DNA from: GCA-2794515 sp033763335
Lineage (GTDB): Bacteria > Chloroflexota > Anaerolineae > Aggregatilineales > Phototrophicaceae
Length of the DNA stretch: 64,000 nucleotides
NCBI GenBank assembly: GCA_033763335.1
Contig: JANRKU010000137.1
Location: 1 to 64,000, forward strand
Direction: 5' to 3'
Below the pieces are notes generated by a model, which had not been told where the DNA came from, searched no databases, and saw nothing but the letters and a program-made list of their open reading frames with translations. Positions 1 to 8,327 of this stretch are shown piece after piece (positions within the stretch are counted from its first letter, which is position 1; each line of letters begins with the position of its first letter). The translations under genes and the position numbers were made by a program.

Positions 1-216
1 ATTAACACTCTTTTCCATTTACCATAGCTTCTTGAGTTGAACATCTCAGTCTCTCCTATTGGCTGTTTTGTGAGAAATTCAACCTTAGCAGATTCTTTGA
101 TTTGTTCAACTCGCTTTTTTGTTCAGTGTACGGTCGCTAGGTGATGTTTTTATTTTTATATTACTTTTATGATTAAATTTGTTTGTAGAACCTTGATTGC
201 TAGTTCCATTAATACA

Positions 217-1359
217 TCAACGGAATTTTTCCAAAATGTCCAAAATTTCTTGCCCATAGGTATTGGCACGCAGTTCCCCAATACCTTTCATGTTCTTTAA
301 GCTGACTAAATCTGAAGGGGCTTGTTGGGCAATTTGGAGTAGGACATTTTTAGAAAGGATGGCGCGTGCCTCAATGCCTTGTTGTTGGGCGCGTTCTTTA
401 CGCCATGTATGGAGGGCGGCATAGCGGTCGGCAATCGTGCTTTCCATCCCGCGCAATTCTGGTGGAGGGGGGAGCGACTTGGCTTCATAGCCTTGCCGAA
501 TGGCTTTAATAATCGCTTTGGCATAGCGTTTGCGTTGCATATATCCCAAAATATTGGCATTTTCGAGTTGTGTGAGCGATGTCGGCGCGACTTGTGCCAA
601 TTTGATGAGCTGATGATTGCTAATCAATTGCACAGGCGGGATGTCTTTGGCATGTGCTAATCCATCACGTAGCGTATAAAGTTCATTTAGGACGGCGAGT
701 TCGCGCCATGATAAATTGTGGGGTTCTGCGATATTCCAAAAGTTGCTAGGGTCAAATTGGCGCACCACCGATGGCGCGAGTTTGGTGAGCGCCACAAATG
801 CCCGCATCGCATCTGGCACACGGCGCAGACTTTTGAGCCGTACCAGCAAAATATCCCGTATTTGCGGGAGATAATGCGAATCCATTTGGGCATAGAGCAA
901 GCTATCATTGGGCAACGGGCGCACCCCCCAATTGTCCAATTGATGGCGCTTATCTATGGTCACACCTAAAAAGGTCTTGAGCAGATGGCTCAGACCAAAG
1001 GGGTTTATATTGCAAATTTTGGCGGCTATCATGGTGTCGAATAGGGTATTAAATTCAAATCCAAAGTCACGTTTGAGCGTGACAATATCATATTCTGCCC
1101 CATGAAAGACTTTTTCGATGGTTTTTGAGGCAAAAATCTCCCCTAATGGGCTTAGATTATCAATCGAGAGTGGGTCTATTAAATAATCGTGCGTGCGGGT
1201 CGAGAGTTGGATAAGGCAGACCCGTTCTTGATAGGCGTGTAGACTATTCGATTCGCTATCTACGCCAATCAATGTCTCATGCGCTAACTTGTTGACCAAC
1301 ACCTCTAACGCGGCTTGCGTTTTGATGAGTGTGGCTGGTGCAAATGGGAATTTTGCCAT
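217..1359 (-). CDS. rnd: Ribonuclease D-like 3'-5' exonuclease
   Basis: The 380-residue product matches RNase D, a DEDD-family 3'-5' exoribonuclease that trims tRNA and other structured RNA 3' ends. Near the N-terminus there is an Exo I motif (VDSES, with Asp and Glu metal ligands). An Exo II segment (FHGAEYD) and an Exo III segment (YAQMD) follow. The C-terminal half looks like HRDC domains. I chose the ATG at 1359 because it lies two bases after the stop of the upstream corA-like gene. A TTG further upstream (1371) would overlap that gene. The tight junction implies a two-gene operon. Exonuclease family is seen clearly; tRNA processing is inferred from the family. Confidence 0.9.
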   Translation of the reverse strand: MAKFPFAPATLIKTQAALEVLVNKLAHETLIGVDSESNSLHAYQERVCLIQLSTRTHDYLIDPLSIDNLSPLGEIFASKTIEKVFHGAEYDIVTLKRDFGFEFNTLFDTMIAAKICNINPFGLSHLLKTFLGVTIDKRHQLDNWGVRPLPNDSLLYAQMDSHYLPQIRDILLVRLKSLRRVPDAMRAFVALTKLAPSVVRQFDPSNFWNIAEPHNLSWRELAVLNELYTLRDGLAHAKDIPPVQLISNHQLIKLAQVAPTSLTQLENANILGYMQRKRYAKAIIKAIRQGYEAKSLPPPPELRGMESTIADRYAALHTWRKERAQQQGIEARAILSKNVLLQIAQQAPSDLVSLKNMKGIGELRANTYGQEILDILEKFR

Positions 1360-1361
1360 TC

Positions 1362-2279
1362 TTAAATCCAACGGCGATACCGAAAGAATGCCAGCATAAA
1401 CGCGGCGGTGGAAAACATAAACACGGTGACAATGATAAACGCATTGGGATGTGTATCAAAGGGCAAACCGATATTCATGCCATAAATGCTTGAAATGAGT
1501 GTGAGGGGCAACATAATCACCGAGATGACGGTAAGAACGCGGATGACCTCATTCACGCGATGATTTGCCAGCGTGTTCACAGTATCGGCAAGGCTCACGA
1601 TTATTTCTGAATCTTCGTCTATCATATCACGCGCTTTTTCGATATGGTCTACGATGTCGCCAAAATATTGTTCAGAATCTTCGGGCAAAATAGGGTGGTC
1701 TAAAACGGCTATTTGGCTTAGGACAGGGGCTTGTTGGCGGATAATGCGCCGAAGGGCGATGATGTCTCGGCGCAGGGTCGAAATTTCTCTGATGACATGT
1801 TGCGAATTTTTGCTAAAAATAGATTCTTCGATATGTTGAATATTGAGGTCAACTTTGCGTAAGATGGGGGAGATATAATCTACCAATTCATCAATCATCG
1901 TATACAGAGTATGTTCGGTACTTTTTCCTAATAGCCTATCGAGCGTAGAAGGGTCTGATGTGCATCGGTCAAATAAATTGACCAATGGCTTGAGCGAGCC
2001 ATCATGAATGGTGATAATGGCACTTTTCATCACCAAAAAATTAACCTCACGCGACCGTGTGAGACGTTCTATGGCATCCCACAACGGAAAATGTAGCACA
2101 ATAAAAATATAATTGGTCTCCACATCCATTTTTGGGCGTTCATTGGGAGAGAGCATATCCTCAATATTGAGAGGATGCACAAAGGGGTAAAGTGTGCCAA
2201 TCGCTTTAATTTCTTCGGGCGTTGGGTTACGAATATCGAGCCACTTGATTGATTTATAGACAAGCGTTTTGAGCGCCAT
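1362..2279 (-). CDS. corA: CorA-family divalent cation transporter
   Basis: A 305-residue CorA/MIT-superfamily channel for Mg2+ (or Co2+/Ni2+). The long N-terminal cytoplasmic domain ends in a helical stretch. Two C-terminal membrane segments follow, and the first ends in the family signature YGMN (in SIYGMNIGLPF). The open frame extends upstream to 2450, but that extension has no family-like sequence. The Met at 2279 (MALKTLVYKSI) gives the normal CorA length, so I use it. It is followed directly by rnd on the same strand. Metal specificity cannot be read from the sequence. Confidence 0.88.
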   Translation of the reverse strand: MALKTLVYKSIKWLDIRNPTPEEIKAIGTLYPFVHPLNIEDMLSPNERPKMDVETNYIFIVLHFPLWDAIERLTRSREVNFLVMKSAIITIHDGSLKPLVNLFDRCTSDPSTLDRLLGKSTEHTLYTMIDELVDYISPILRKVDLNIQHIEESIFSKNSQHVIREISTLRRDIIALRRIIRQQAPVLSQIAVLDHPILPEDSEQYFGDIVDHIEKARDMIDEDSEIIVSLADTVNTLANHRVNEVIRVLTVISVIMLPLTLISSIYGMNIGLPFDTHPNAFIIVTVFMFSTAAFMLAFFRYRRWI

Positions 2280-2530
2280 AAGTGATGACACCACTTTCCT
2301 GATTTTTGAGGAAAAGATTTCTCTTCTATTTTGGCACAAGCCCGCTTTTATGGCAAATAGTTTTTGACACACCCTATCGCTTGTGATATATTTAACGGAC
2401 GAAATGCCATAAGACCAAAATATGACTTGGTTTGCTTGGCTATTTGTCATAATAAGTGTATCTCGGTTATTATTGAGTTAAAGTGAATTTACGAAACACC
2501 CTGAGCAACAGCTTTTTTGTGGAGGATGGC

Positions 2531-3121
2531 ATGGCAACTGCCACGAGTAATAAAGGCGCATTGGTAGAAAGAACAGCATCACAACAAGTTGTGGTGGATG
2601 TTGCTGGACCTAGTCGTCGTGAATTTCTGTATTACATTTGGGGAGCGTCTATGGTGATGCTCTTAGGCGAAGCAACTGTCGGGTTAGTGTGGTTTTTATT
2701 GCCACGCTTCAAAGAAGGTGAGTATGGTGGGGAATTCCGATTTGATGGCAGTCGTGTGCCAGAAGTCGGTGATGGACCTACCCGTATTCCAGAAGGTCGC
2801 ATGTGGCTTTCTAATAGCGATGAAGGATTCGTAGTATTATTTGGCATTTGCACCCACTTGGGTTGTTTGCCAGATTGGTCTCCGAATAACTTTCGGTTTG
2901 AATGTCCATGTCATGGGTCAAAATATCGTGTTGGTGGGGAATGGATTGAAGGACCTGCTCCTCGCGGACTCGATGCGCTCGAATTCACATTAGTCTTTAC
3001 AGATGGTTCTACCGCCACCAATGGTGCCAGCCGTGACCCGATTGCCCTAAATGGACGTACCATCGCTCAAGTCATTGTTAATTCTGGCAAAAAAGTTACT
3101 GGTCCGCCACATGGCGCATAA
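2531..3121 (+). CDS. Rieske iron-sulfur protein of a bc-type complex
   Basis: A 196-residue Rieske protein with the two cluster-binding boxes CTHLGC and CPCHGS, which hold a [2Fe-2S] cluster by two Cys and two His. The N-terminal region has a twin-arginine-like motif (SRREFL) followed by one hydrophobic anchor, as in Tat-exported Rieske proteins. The start at 2531 is set by GGAGG at 2521-2525; the frame is open further upstream to 2483 without a ribosome site. It lies 58 bp upstream of cytochrome b, so the two form the core of a quinol:cytochrome c oxidoreductase. The partner quinone is probably menaquinone, an inference from the phylum. Confidence 0.95.
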   Translation: MATATSNKGALVERTASQQVVVDVAGPSRREFLYYIWGASMVMLLGEATVGLVWFLLPRFKEGEYGGEFRFDGSRVPEVGDGPTRIPEGRMWLSNSDEGFVVLFGICTHLGCLPDWSPNNFRFECPCHGSKYRVGGEWIEGPAPRGLDALEFTLVFTDGSTATNGASRDPIALNGRTIAQVIVNSGKKVTGPPHGA

Positions 3122-3179
3122 TTTGAATGTGATTTGTTGGTAGTGTTGTTGGATGTGTTCGGATTAGAGGAGTCACCTT

Positions 3180-4997
3180 ATGTCCATACTCCCATTTCCC
3201 TCCTTCCTTGATGATATTAAGGAAAAGGGCTTTAAGAGAGCAGTTTTTGAAGGCGTTGATGATGTGGTAAAGAGCATCACCGCAGGCATGAATATTCAAG
3301 ATATTCGTGAAGCCCTGCGTGGTGAAGCCCCAACCCGTCGCCCTAACCCGCGTTTGCAACCCCATACCGATGGTTTTTGGTTGCACATGCGCCCAAGCTA
3401 TTTCCATAAGGATATGACGGGTGTTTACCCCACATTCCGTTTGGGATGGCTTTCGACCTATTTTGTGTTTTTTGAAACGCTGACCGGTATGTTCCTGATG
3501 GTGTGGTATACCCCAGCGCCCAGTATTGCCTATGGCAATATGGTCGGAATCCTCAGTAGTGTGCCATTGGGTCAATTGATGCGCGATTTGCACCGCTTGG
3601 GAGCAGAGGCGATGGTACTCATCGTCACGTTCCACATGATACGAACTTTTATGACAGGCTCATATAAAAAGCCTCGACAGTTCACATGGTTTACAGGGGT
3701 GATTTTGCTCATTGCGACCTTCTTCCTCAGCTTTAGTGGTTATTTGCTCCCATGGGATCAATTGGCACTTTGGGCTGTGACCATCGGCGCTTCGATGGTA
3801 GAAGCCTCGCCACCGCCAATTGTGGGTGAAACCCTCAATTTGCTCTTACGCGGTGGTCCAGATATTGGCGCGAATGGTCTTTTGCGCTTCTATTTGCTTC
3901 ATGTGTTGGCTGTGCCTGCTATTTTGTTCATCTTTACGGGTGTTCACTATTATAAAGTGATTATTCATGGTCACAGCTTGCCCCCACAAAAAGAAAATAT
4001 CGGTGAAGATACCGCCAAGCGTGTGCCACTGGACAAACGGGTATATTTTATCCCCGATGTGTTGACCAGTGAAATGATGTGGATTGGTGTGACCACCTTT
4101 ATCCTCGTGGTATTGTGTGTGTGGTTCTATCATGCCCCACTCGAAGCCCATGCCGACCCACAAGTAACCCCGCTCGGCACAACCGCGCCGTGGTACTTCT
4201 TGTGGATTCAGGGTGCGCTCAAACTGGGTGATAAGGTGCTATGGGGTATTATTTTCCCCACAGTCGTAATTGTCCTCTTCTTGGCGTGGCCCTATTTGGA
4301 TAACACCCCAAGCCGTCGTTACGCTGACCGCCGTTTTGCGCTGATTGTCTGCTTTGCCTTTATATCGAGTTTTACCGTTATTAGCTATATGGGTACTGCG
4401 GAATACGGCGTGAATACAACTGCTGACCAAGAAATCTTCTTCTATATGGCGCACGAACCCGCCCATAATAAGATGGGGATTTTGCTCCCTGTACCCTATG
4501 AGCAATTGCCGGCGGGTATGTATACCACCCGTGAGTTCACAGCAGAAGAGGGAATGGGTGAGGCGGCTATTGCGGCTCTGAATGAGACACTCTATGGGTC
4601 AGAATTGGGCAAGCAATTAGCCGAACAGTTGTCTACAGAGGCTCATAACCCTGTTATCAACCTAGAAGCGACCAATATTCGCTTCCGCCCTGTGCCAGAA
4701 GCCGAAGCACCACGCTTTGCCTATGTCATGGACTTGTTTGAACAACAAGTGGCTAAAGAAAGCAAAGAACTCTTCAATGGTTGGGGTGCAGTGATTATCA
4801 CCGATAATCAAGATAGCCTCAAACGCATTGACCTGATTCTGATTTGGGAAGCGATTGAGATTGAAAATGGTCAACCAGTCCTCGACGAAAATGGCAATGT
4901 CAAGCCCATTCTCAACGAAGACGGTACACCTGTTTATAATATCTCGATTAAGCATGTGTTCATCCATCGTGATGGCGGGTACTTCATGAGTTACTAG
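3180..4997 (+). CDS. Cytochrome b (b6-type) with C-terminal extension
   Basis: A 605-residue membrane subunit of a bc-type complex. Four haem-ligating His are visible: H138 and H152 in one helix (14 apart), and H241 and H256 in another (15 apart). The 14/15 spacing is that of cytochrome b6 rather than mitochondrial-type b. The subunit IV-like part is fused on, and its Qo-site motif reads APWY (336-339) where PEWY is usual. After the last membrane segment, about residue 400, there is a soluble tail of about 190 residues not found in standard cytochrome b. An RBS (GAGGAG) precedes the ATG. It is co-oriented with the Rieske gene and a c-type cytochrome. Confidence 0.95.
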   Translation: MSILPFPSFLDDIKEKGFKRAVFEGVDDVVKSITAGMNIQDIREALRGEAPTRRPNPRLQPHTDGFWLHMRPSYFHKDMTGVYPTFRLGWLSTYFVFFETLTGMFLMVWYTPAPSIAYGNMVGILSSVPLGQLMRDLHRLGAEAMVLIVTFHMIRTFMTGSYKKPRQFTWFTGVILLIATFFLSFSGYLLPWDQLALWAVTIGASMVEASPPPIVGETLNLLLRGGPDIGANGLLRFYLLHVLAVPAILFIFTGVHYYKVIIHGHSLPPQKENIGEDTAKRVPLDKRVYFIPDVLTSEMMWIGVTTFILVVLCVWFYHAPLEAHADPQVTPLGTTAPWYFLWIQGALKLGDKVLWGIIFPTVVIVLFLAWPYLDNTPSRRYADRRFALIVCFAFISSFTVISYMGTAEYGVNTTADQEIFFYMAHEPAHNKMGILLPVPYEQLPAGMYTTREFTAEEGMGEAAIAALNETLYGSELGKQLAEQLSTEAHNPVINLEATNIRFRPVPEAEAPRFAYVMDLFEQQVAKESKELFNGWGAVIITDNQDSLKRIDLILIWEAIEIENGQPVLDENGNVKPILNEDGTPVYNISIKHVFIHRDGGYFMSY

Positions 4998-5005
4998 ACT
5001 TATTC

Positions 5006-5040
5006 TAATGGGACATCCGATTTATTCAGATGTCCCATTA
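5006..5040 (+). other. 12-bp stem hairpin between cytochrome b and cytochrome c genes
   Basis: Arms TAATGGGACATC (5006-5017) and GATGTCCCATTA (5029-5040) are perfect complements around an 11-nt loop. No T-run follows, so it is not a typical intrinsic terminator. It could stabilise or process the intercistronic mRNA, and it resembles other short palindromes of this window. Confidence 0.6.
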
Positions 5041-5109
5041 GTTCCCCCGTGTTTGGGGGCGTTGTTCAGGGAATGTCCTCATCCAGAAGGACTCAGAGGG
5101 AAGATAAAT

Positions 5110-6519
5110 ATGTTGCAACGTTTATTAATTGACCGCATCGAGAATCGTATTCTCGTCGGCATTACCATGTTTGTTGGTATTATGATTTTAATTGGGTGGG
5201 TTGCCATCAACGAAGGGGAGCGTATGCGCTCTTTCGATAATCAGTTCCTTGCCCGTTCTATTGAGCATGGTGCAGAACTCTTTGTCGCCAACTGTACCTC
5301 TTGTCATGGGGTAGATGGACGCGGTGTTGCTAATTTTGCGCCTGCGCTGAATAGCCCATTTTTATTTGGTCATGATTATTTTGCAGATATTAATGCACAA
5401 ATTGAAGCAATTAACGACCAAGAAGCTGAATTGACGGCTGAAAAATCAACCTTGATGACAGAATTTGTGGATGCGAATGATGCCCGCAGAGAACAAATTC
5501 TTGCGCGTACCGCCGAAATTGATGCGCTCCTCACCAGTGAGGAAGGGCTTGCGGCGCAACGTGCTGTCATCTTTAAGCAACGGGACGATTTGCTCGTACA
5601 ATTGCAACCTGCATTTGACCTGAGCTATCCACAACCAACCGTCAATGAAGATGGCACCGTAACAGCAACAACCAGTCGTCTATCACAATTGAATTGGTCT
5701 GGTACGTTAAATTCCTTTATATATACCACATTGGTGCATGGTCGCCCCACCAGCAAGAGCTATTGGGAAAATGCACAAATGGTGTCTTGGTCACAACAAA
5801 CGGGTGGCGCATTGCGTGATGACCAATTGCGGAATATCACCAATTACATCCTCAATTGGGACAAGGGCGATGCGTGGACAGTTGAAGATGCACTATCTGT
5901 GCGCCAATATCCACTTGTGCCAGTAGCGGGTGGTGGTGAAGCAGTCGCTTCTGCGCCCCCCGTTGGGTCTGATGTAGATGCTATTGTTGAACAATTGGCA
6001 ACAGTGGTGGGTGATCCTGCTCGGGGTGAGCAAATTTATAACAATCAAGCACGCTCACAAACAGGCGCACGTTTGGGCTGTGGCGGTTGCCATTTGAATG
6101 GTGTTGCTGGTCCTGCACATAACGCCAAATGGGATCATTTCCTCACAACATTGAGTACAGAACCACAATTTGCGGGTTATAGTGTCGAAAAATATATGGT
6201 CGAGAGCATTGTGAATCCGGGTGCATATATTGTGTCTGGCTATGCCGCAGGCGCGATGCCCGGTGATTTCTCTAGCCGTATGAGTTTGCAAGATACCGCC
6301 GATATTTTGGCATATTTGCATACCTTTAGCACCGTAGACCCCTATGTTGCCCCAACTGTCAGTGAACCCGCCGCAGAAGTCACCCCATCGGCAGAAATGA
6401 CCGCCGAAGCGACCCCTGCTGTAGAAGCACCTGTTGTCGAAGCGACCCCTGTGGTTGAAGCGACTCCTGTGGTGGAAGTGACCGCCGAAGCAACTGCTGA
6501 GGCAACACCAGAATCTTAA
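5110..6519 (+). CDS. Membrane-anchored dihaem cytochrome c
   Basis: A 469-residue c-type cytochrome with one N-terminal membrane anchor (about residues 14-32) and two haem sites, CTSCH (C62-H66) and CGGCH (starting near residue 324). Met residues suitable as axial ligands occur in AQMVSWS for the first domain and GAMPGDF for the second. A Glu/Ala-rich, coiled-coil-like stretch of about 75 residues is inserted in the first domain. The C-terminus is a low-complexity tail of Ala/Thr/Pro/Glu/Val repeats. The start at 5110 follows AGAGGGA; the frame runs upstream to 5008 with no support. It is probably the electron acceptor subunit of the bc complex encoded just upstream. Confidence 0.92.
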   Translation: MLQRLLIDRIENRILVGITMFVGIMILIGWVAINEGERMRSFDNQFLARSIEHGAELFVANCTSCHGVDGRGVANFAPALNSPFLFGHDYFADINAQIEAINDQEAELTAEKSTLMTEFVDANDARREQILARTAEIDALLTSEEGLAAQRAVIFKQRDDLLVQLQPAFDLSYPQPTVNEDGTVTATTSRLSQLNWSGTLNSFIYTTLVHGRPTSKSYWENAQMVSWSQQTGGALRDDQLRNITNYILNWDKGDAWTVEDALSVRQYPLVPVAGGGEAVASAPPVGSDVDAIVEQLATVVGDPARGEQIYNNQARSQTGARLGCGGCHLNGVAGPAHNAKWDHFLTTLSTEPQFAGYSVEKYMVESIVNPGAYIVSGYAAGAMPGDFSSRMSLQDTADILAYLHTFSTVDPYVAPTVSEPAAEVTPSAEMTAEATPAVEAPVVEATPVVEATPVVEVTAEATAEATPES

Positions 6520-6566
6520 CTCTAAATGGGCATTATCATGCCTTATGAAATAACTATTTTCAAAAG

Positions 6567-6589
6567 ACCCCTAACACTAGGGGTTTTTT
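6567..6589 (+). terminator. Intrinsic terminator after the bc complex genes
   Basis: A 7-bp stem ACCCCTA/TAGGGGT with an ACAC loop is followed by TTTTT. It ends the Rieske-cytochrome b-cytochrome c unit. Confidence 0.8.
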
Positions 6590-6681
6590 GATTAATGTCC
6601 ACTTGGGTATATGCCATGTGCGTAACGATTGCTACAATATTCACAAGAATTTTCTTGCTGATGAGAGGAGCAAAAATCCTC

Positions 6682-7365
6682 ATGATGATAGTAAAACGAC
6701 GTATTTTTGGGGCAATTTTGGTGGTGATAGTGGTGGGAACATGGGCTATTTTGGCACAAACACCAACCCCAACTATCCCCGAAGAGTTTGAATGTACCAC
6801 CGAAGAACTCATTTTTGTGCAATATAATTTTCAGATTGCACTCGATACATTTGATGAGCAATATCTCCAAGACCCCGATATAGCATTGGCATTACTCTAC
6901 GACACAGGCAAAGCCTATCAACAATTGGCATTGACCTGCGGGTATTTGCCCCCAGATTTTGCGAGTTTGGCGGCTGGCACAGATATGGCAATCATCATGA
7001 ATGCACTATCAGAATTGCAAGGGGATTCGATTCGCGGACAATCCATTTACAACAACATAGAACCTTCTGGCACAGGGGAACAAGTGGCTTGTGCGGGGTG
7101 TCATGAATCAACGGCGGGGACAGCCCCTTTGACAGAAGGCACATGGACGCGCTGGGATGAGGTTCATCGCCTAGAACCTCAATTTGCAGATTACACCTTT
7201 GCCCAATATATTGCAGAAAGCCTTATTCATCCCGAAGCCTATATTGTCGAAGGCTTTACAGGGGGAATTATGCCCGCTAATTTTGGGGAACGGCTGACTT
7301 TTCAGGATATTGCCGACATCATCGCTTATTTGGAGAGCCAAGACCAATTAATAGATGATGAATAA
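6682..7365 (+). CDS. Mono-haem cytochrome c, paralogous to the dihaem protein's second domain
   Basis: A 227-residue protein with an N-terminal hydrophobic signal/anchor and one haem site CAGCH (C137). A likely axial Met sits in GGIMPANF. The haem domain closely resembles the C-terminal domain of the dihaem cytochrome upstream: both share IYNN before the haem, EPQFA(D/G)Y, AYIV and a Met-Pro motif, and QD.AD..AYL near the end. A domain duplication is likely. The start is uncertain: tandem ATG codons at 6682 and 6685 follow GAGGAG, and in-frame alternatives lie at 6661 and 6595. It is likely a periplasmic-face electron carrier for the neighbouring complex. Confidence 0.85.
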   Translation: MMIVKRRIFGAILVVIVVGTWAILAQTPTPTIPEEFECTTEELIFVQYNFQIALDTFDEQYLQDPDIALALLYDTGKAYQQLALTCGYLPPDFASLAAGTDMAIIMNALSELQGDSIRGQSIYNNIEPSGTGEQVACAGCHESTAGTAPLTEGTWTRWDEVHRLEPQFADYTFAQYIAESLIHPEAYIVEGFTGGIMPANFGERLTFQDIADIIAYLESQDQLIDDE

Positions 7366-7391
7366 CACGCGATGATGGTGTGTATAAGCAA

Positions 7392-7421
7392 TTGCACATG
7401 ACCATCATTACACGGTACAAT
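7392..7421 (+). promoter_or_regulatory. Candidate sigma-70 promoter upstream of small membrane protein and ccm genes
   Basis: TTGCAC (7392-7397) and TACAAT (7416-7421) are separated by 18 bp in the gap after the cytochrome gene. Confidence 0.45.
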
Positions 7422-7460
7422 TTGATACATGATATGACACAACTAAAGGAGACGTTACAG

Positions 7461-7712
7461 ATGACTCGTCAAAAATGGATGACCTTGCTCATTATTCTCG
7501 TTTTTTCGCTCATGATTGCCACCATGCCCGTCTTTGGTGCAGAAGAACCTGTAGATGAAACAGCCACTACCGCCACAACAGAAGAAGCCGTTAATTATGG
7601 ACCCGGTATTGCCCTCATCTTTCTTATCACAGGATTTGCGGGCGTTACGGTGGTTGGTGGTATAAACTGGCTCATCGAGATGAACGAAAGAAAAAATAAA
7701 AAAGGTGCATAA
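7461..7712 (+). CDS. Small membrane protein, unknown function
   Basis: An 83-residue protein with a cleavable-looking signal peptide ending near VFGAEE, an acidic Thr/Ala-rich spacer and one membrane segment (GIALIFLITGFAGVTVVGG). A basic C-terminal tail (NERKNKKGA) follows. The ATG at 7461 has a good RBS (AGGAG at 7447-7451); the frame stays open upstream to 7380 without support. It lies between the respiratory cytochromes and ccmE. It could be a small accessory subunit of the respiratory complex or of the maturation machinery, but nothing in the sequence decides this. Confidence 0.7.
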   Translation: MTRQKWMTLLIILVFSLMIATMPVFGAEEPVDETATTATTEEAVNYGPGIALIFLITGFAGVTVVGGINWLIEMNERKNKKGA

Positions 7713-7755
7713 TACGGGCAATCACGCTCTAAAATGAATTGATTAGGATAGGAAT

Positions 7756-8322
7756 ATGACTGATATACCATTAAAACAGGTTTTACCAACAGAAGCGCCC
7801 ATATCATGGGAAAAATCCCCAACGGCGATACTGCCAAAACGCAATAAATCCTGGCAATTTTGGCTTGGATTTGCGCTTATTTTGGGCGCAGTGGCATTTT
7901 TGATTTTGGGCAATACATTGGGTGGCGCACAATATTTCACCACTGTAGAAGCGTTGATGGCTGCGCCTCAAGAGCATGTCGGCAAGACTATCCGTATTTC
8001 TGGCGCGGTGGTTGGGGAAACGATTCAATATGATTCAAAAAGCCTCAATATCGCCTTTACGATTGCCCATATTCCAGAAGGCGAAGATAACATTGGTGAA
8101 GCCTTATTCGTCGCCGCCAATGACCCCAATGCGGTGCGCTTGCCCGTATATATCGAAAATACCGTGAAGCCCGATTTACTCCGTCATGAGGCACAAGCCA
8201 TCCTCACAGGGACGTTGGGTGAAGATGGGGTATTTTATGCCACCGAGCTATTGCTCAAATGCCCTAGCCGATTTGAAGACGGCGCAAATCCATTATCCGA
8301 AAGTAATGCACAATCGGGATAA
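7756..8322 (+). CDS. ccmE: Cytochrome c maturation haem chaperone CcmE (Cys-type)
   Basis: A 188-residue CcmE. A cytoplasmic N-terminus and one membrane segment (about residues 36-52) precede the beta-barrel domain, with motifs such as GKTIRISGAVV and VYIENTVKPDLL. In proteobacterial CcmE a His binds haem covalently in H-x-x-x-Y. Here the site reads KCPSRF, with C169 in place of His and F173 in place of Tyr. A Cys variant (C-x-x-x-Y) is known from Desulfovibrio and archaea, but the Phe is a further change. It is the first gene of the maturation operon; the stop is followed after 5 nt by the next start. Confidence 0.9.
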   Translation: MTDIPLKQVLPTEAPISWEKSPTAILPKRNKSWQFWLGFALILGAVAFLILGNTLGGAQYFTTVEALMAAPQEHVGKTIRISGAVVGETIQYDSKSLNIAFTIAHIPEGEDNIGEALFVAANDPNAVRLPVYIENTVKPDLLRHEAQAILTGTLGEDGVFYATELLLKCPSRFEDGANPLSESNAQSG

Positions 8323-8327
8323 ATATC

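Noticed and set aside
1..216. tRNA, riboswitch or gene at the left edge
   Set aside because: A/T-rich sequence without a cloverleaf, a known riboswitch pattern or a supported open frame; I see nothing definable there.
2280..2450. N-terminal extension of the CorA frame
   Set aside because: It is not family-like and has no RBS before its first ATG; the shorter start gives the normal length.
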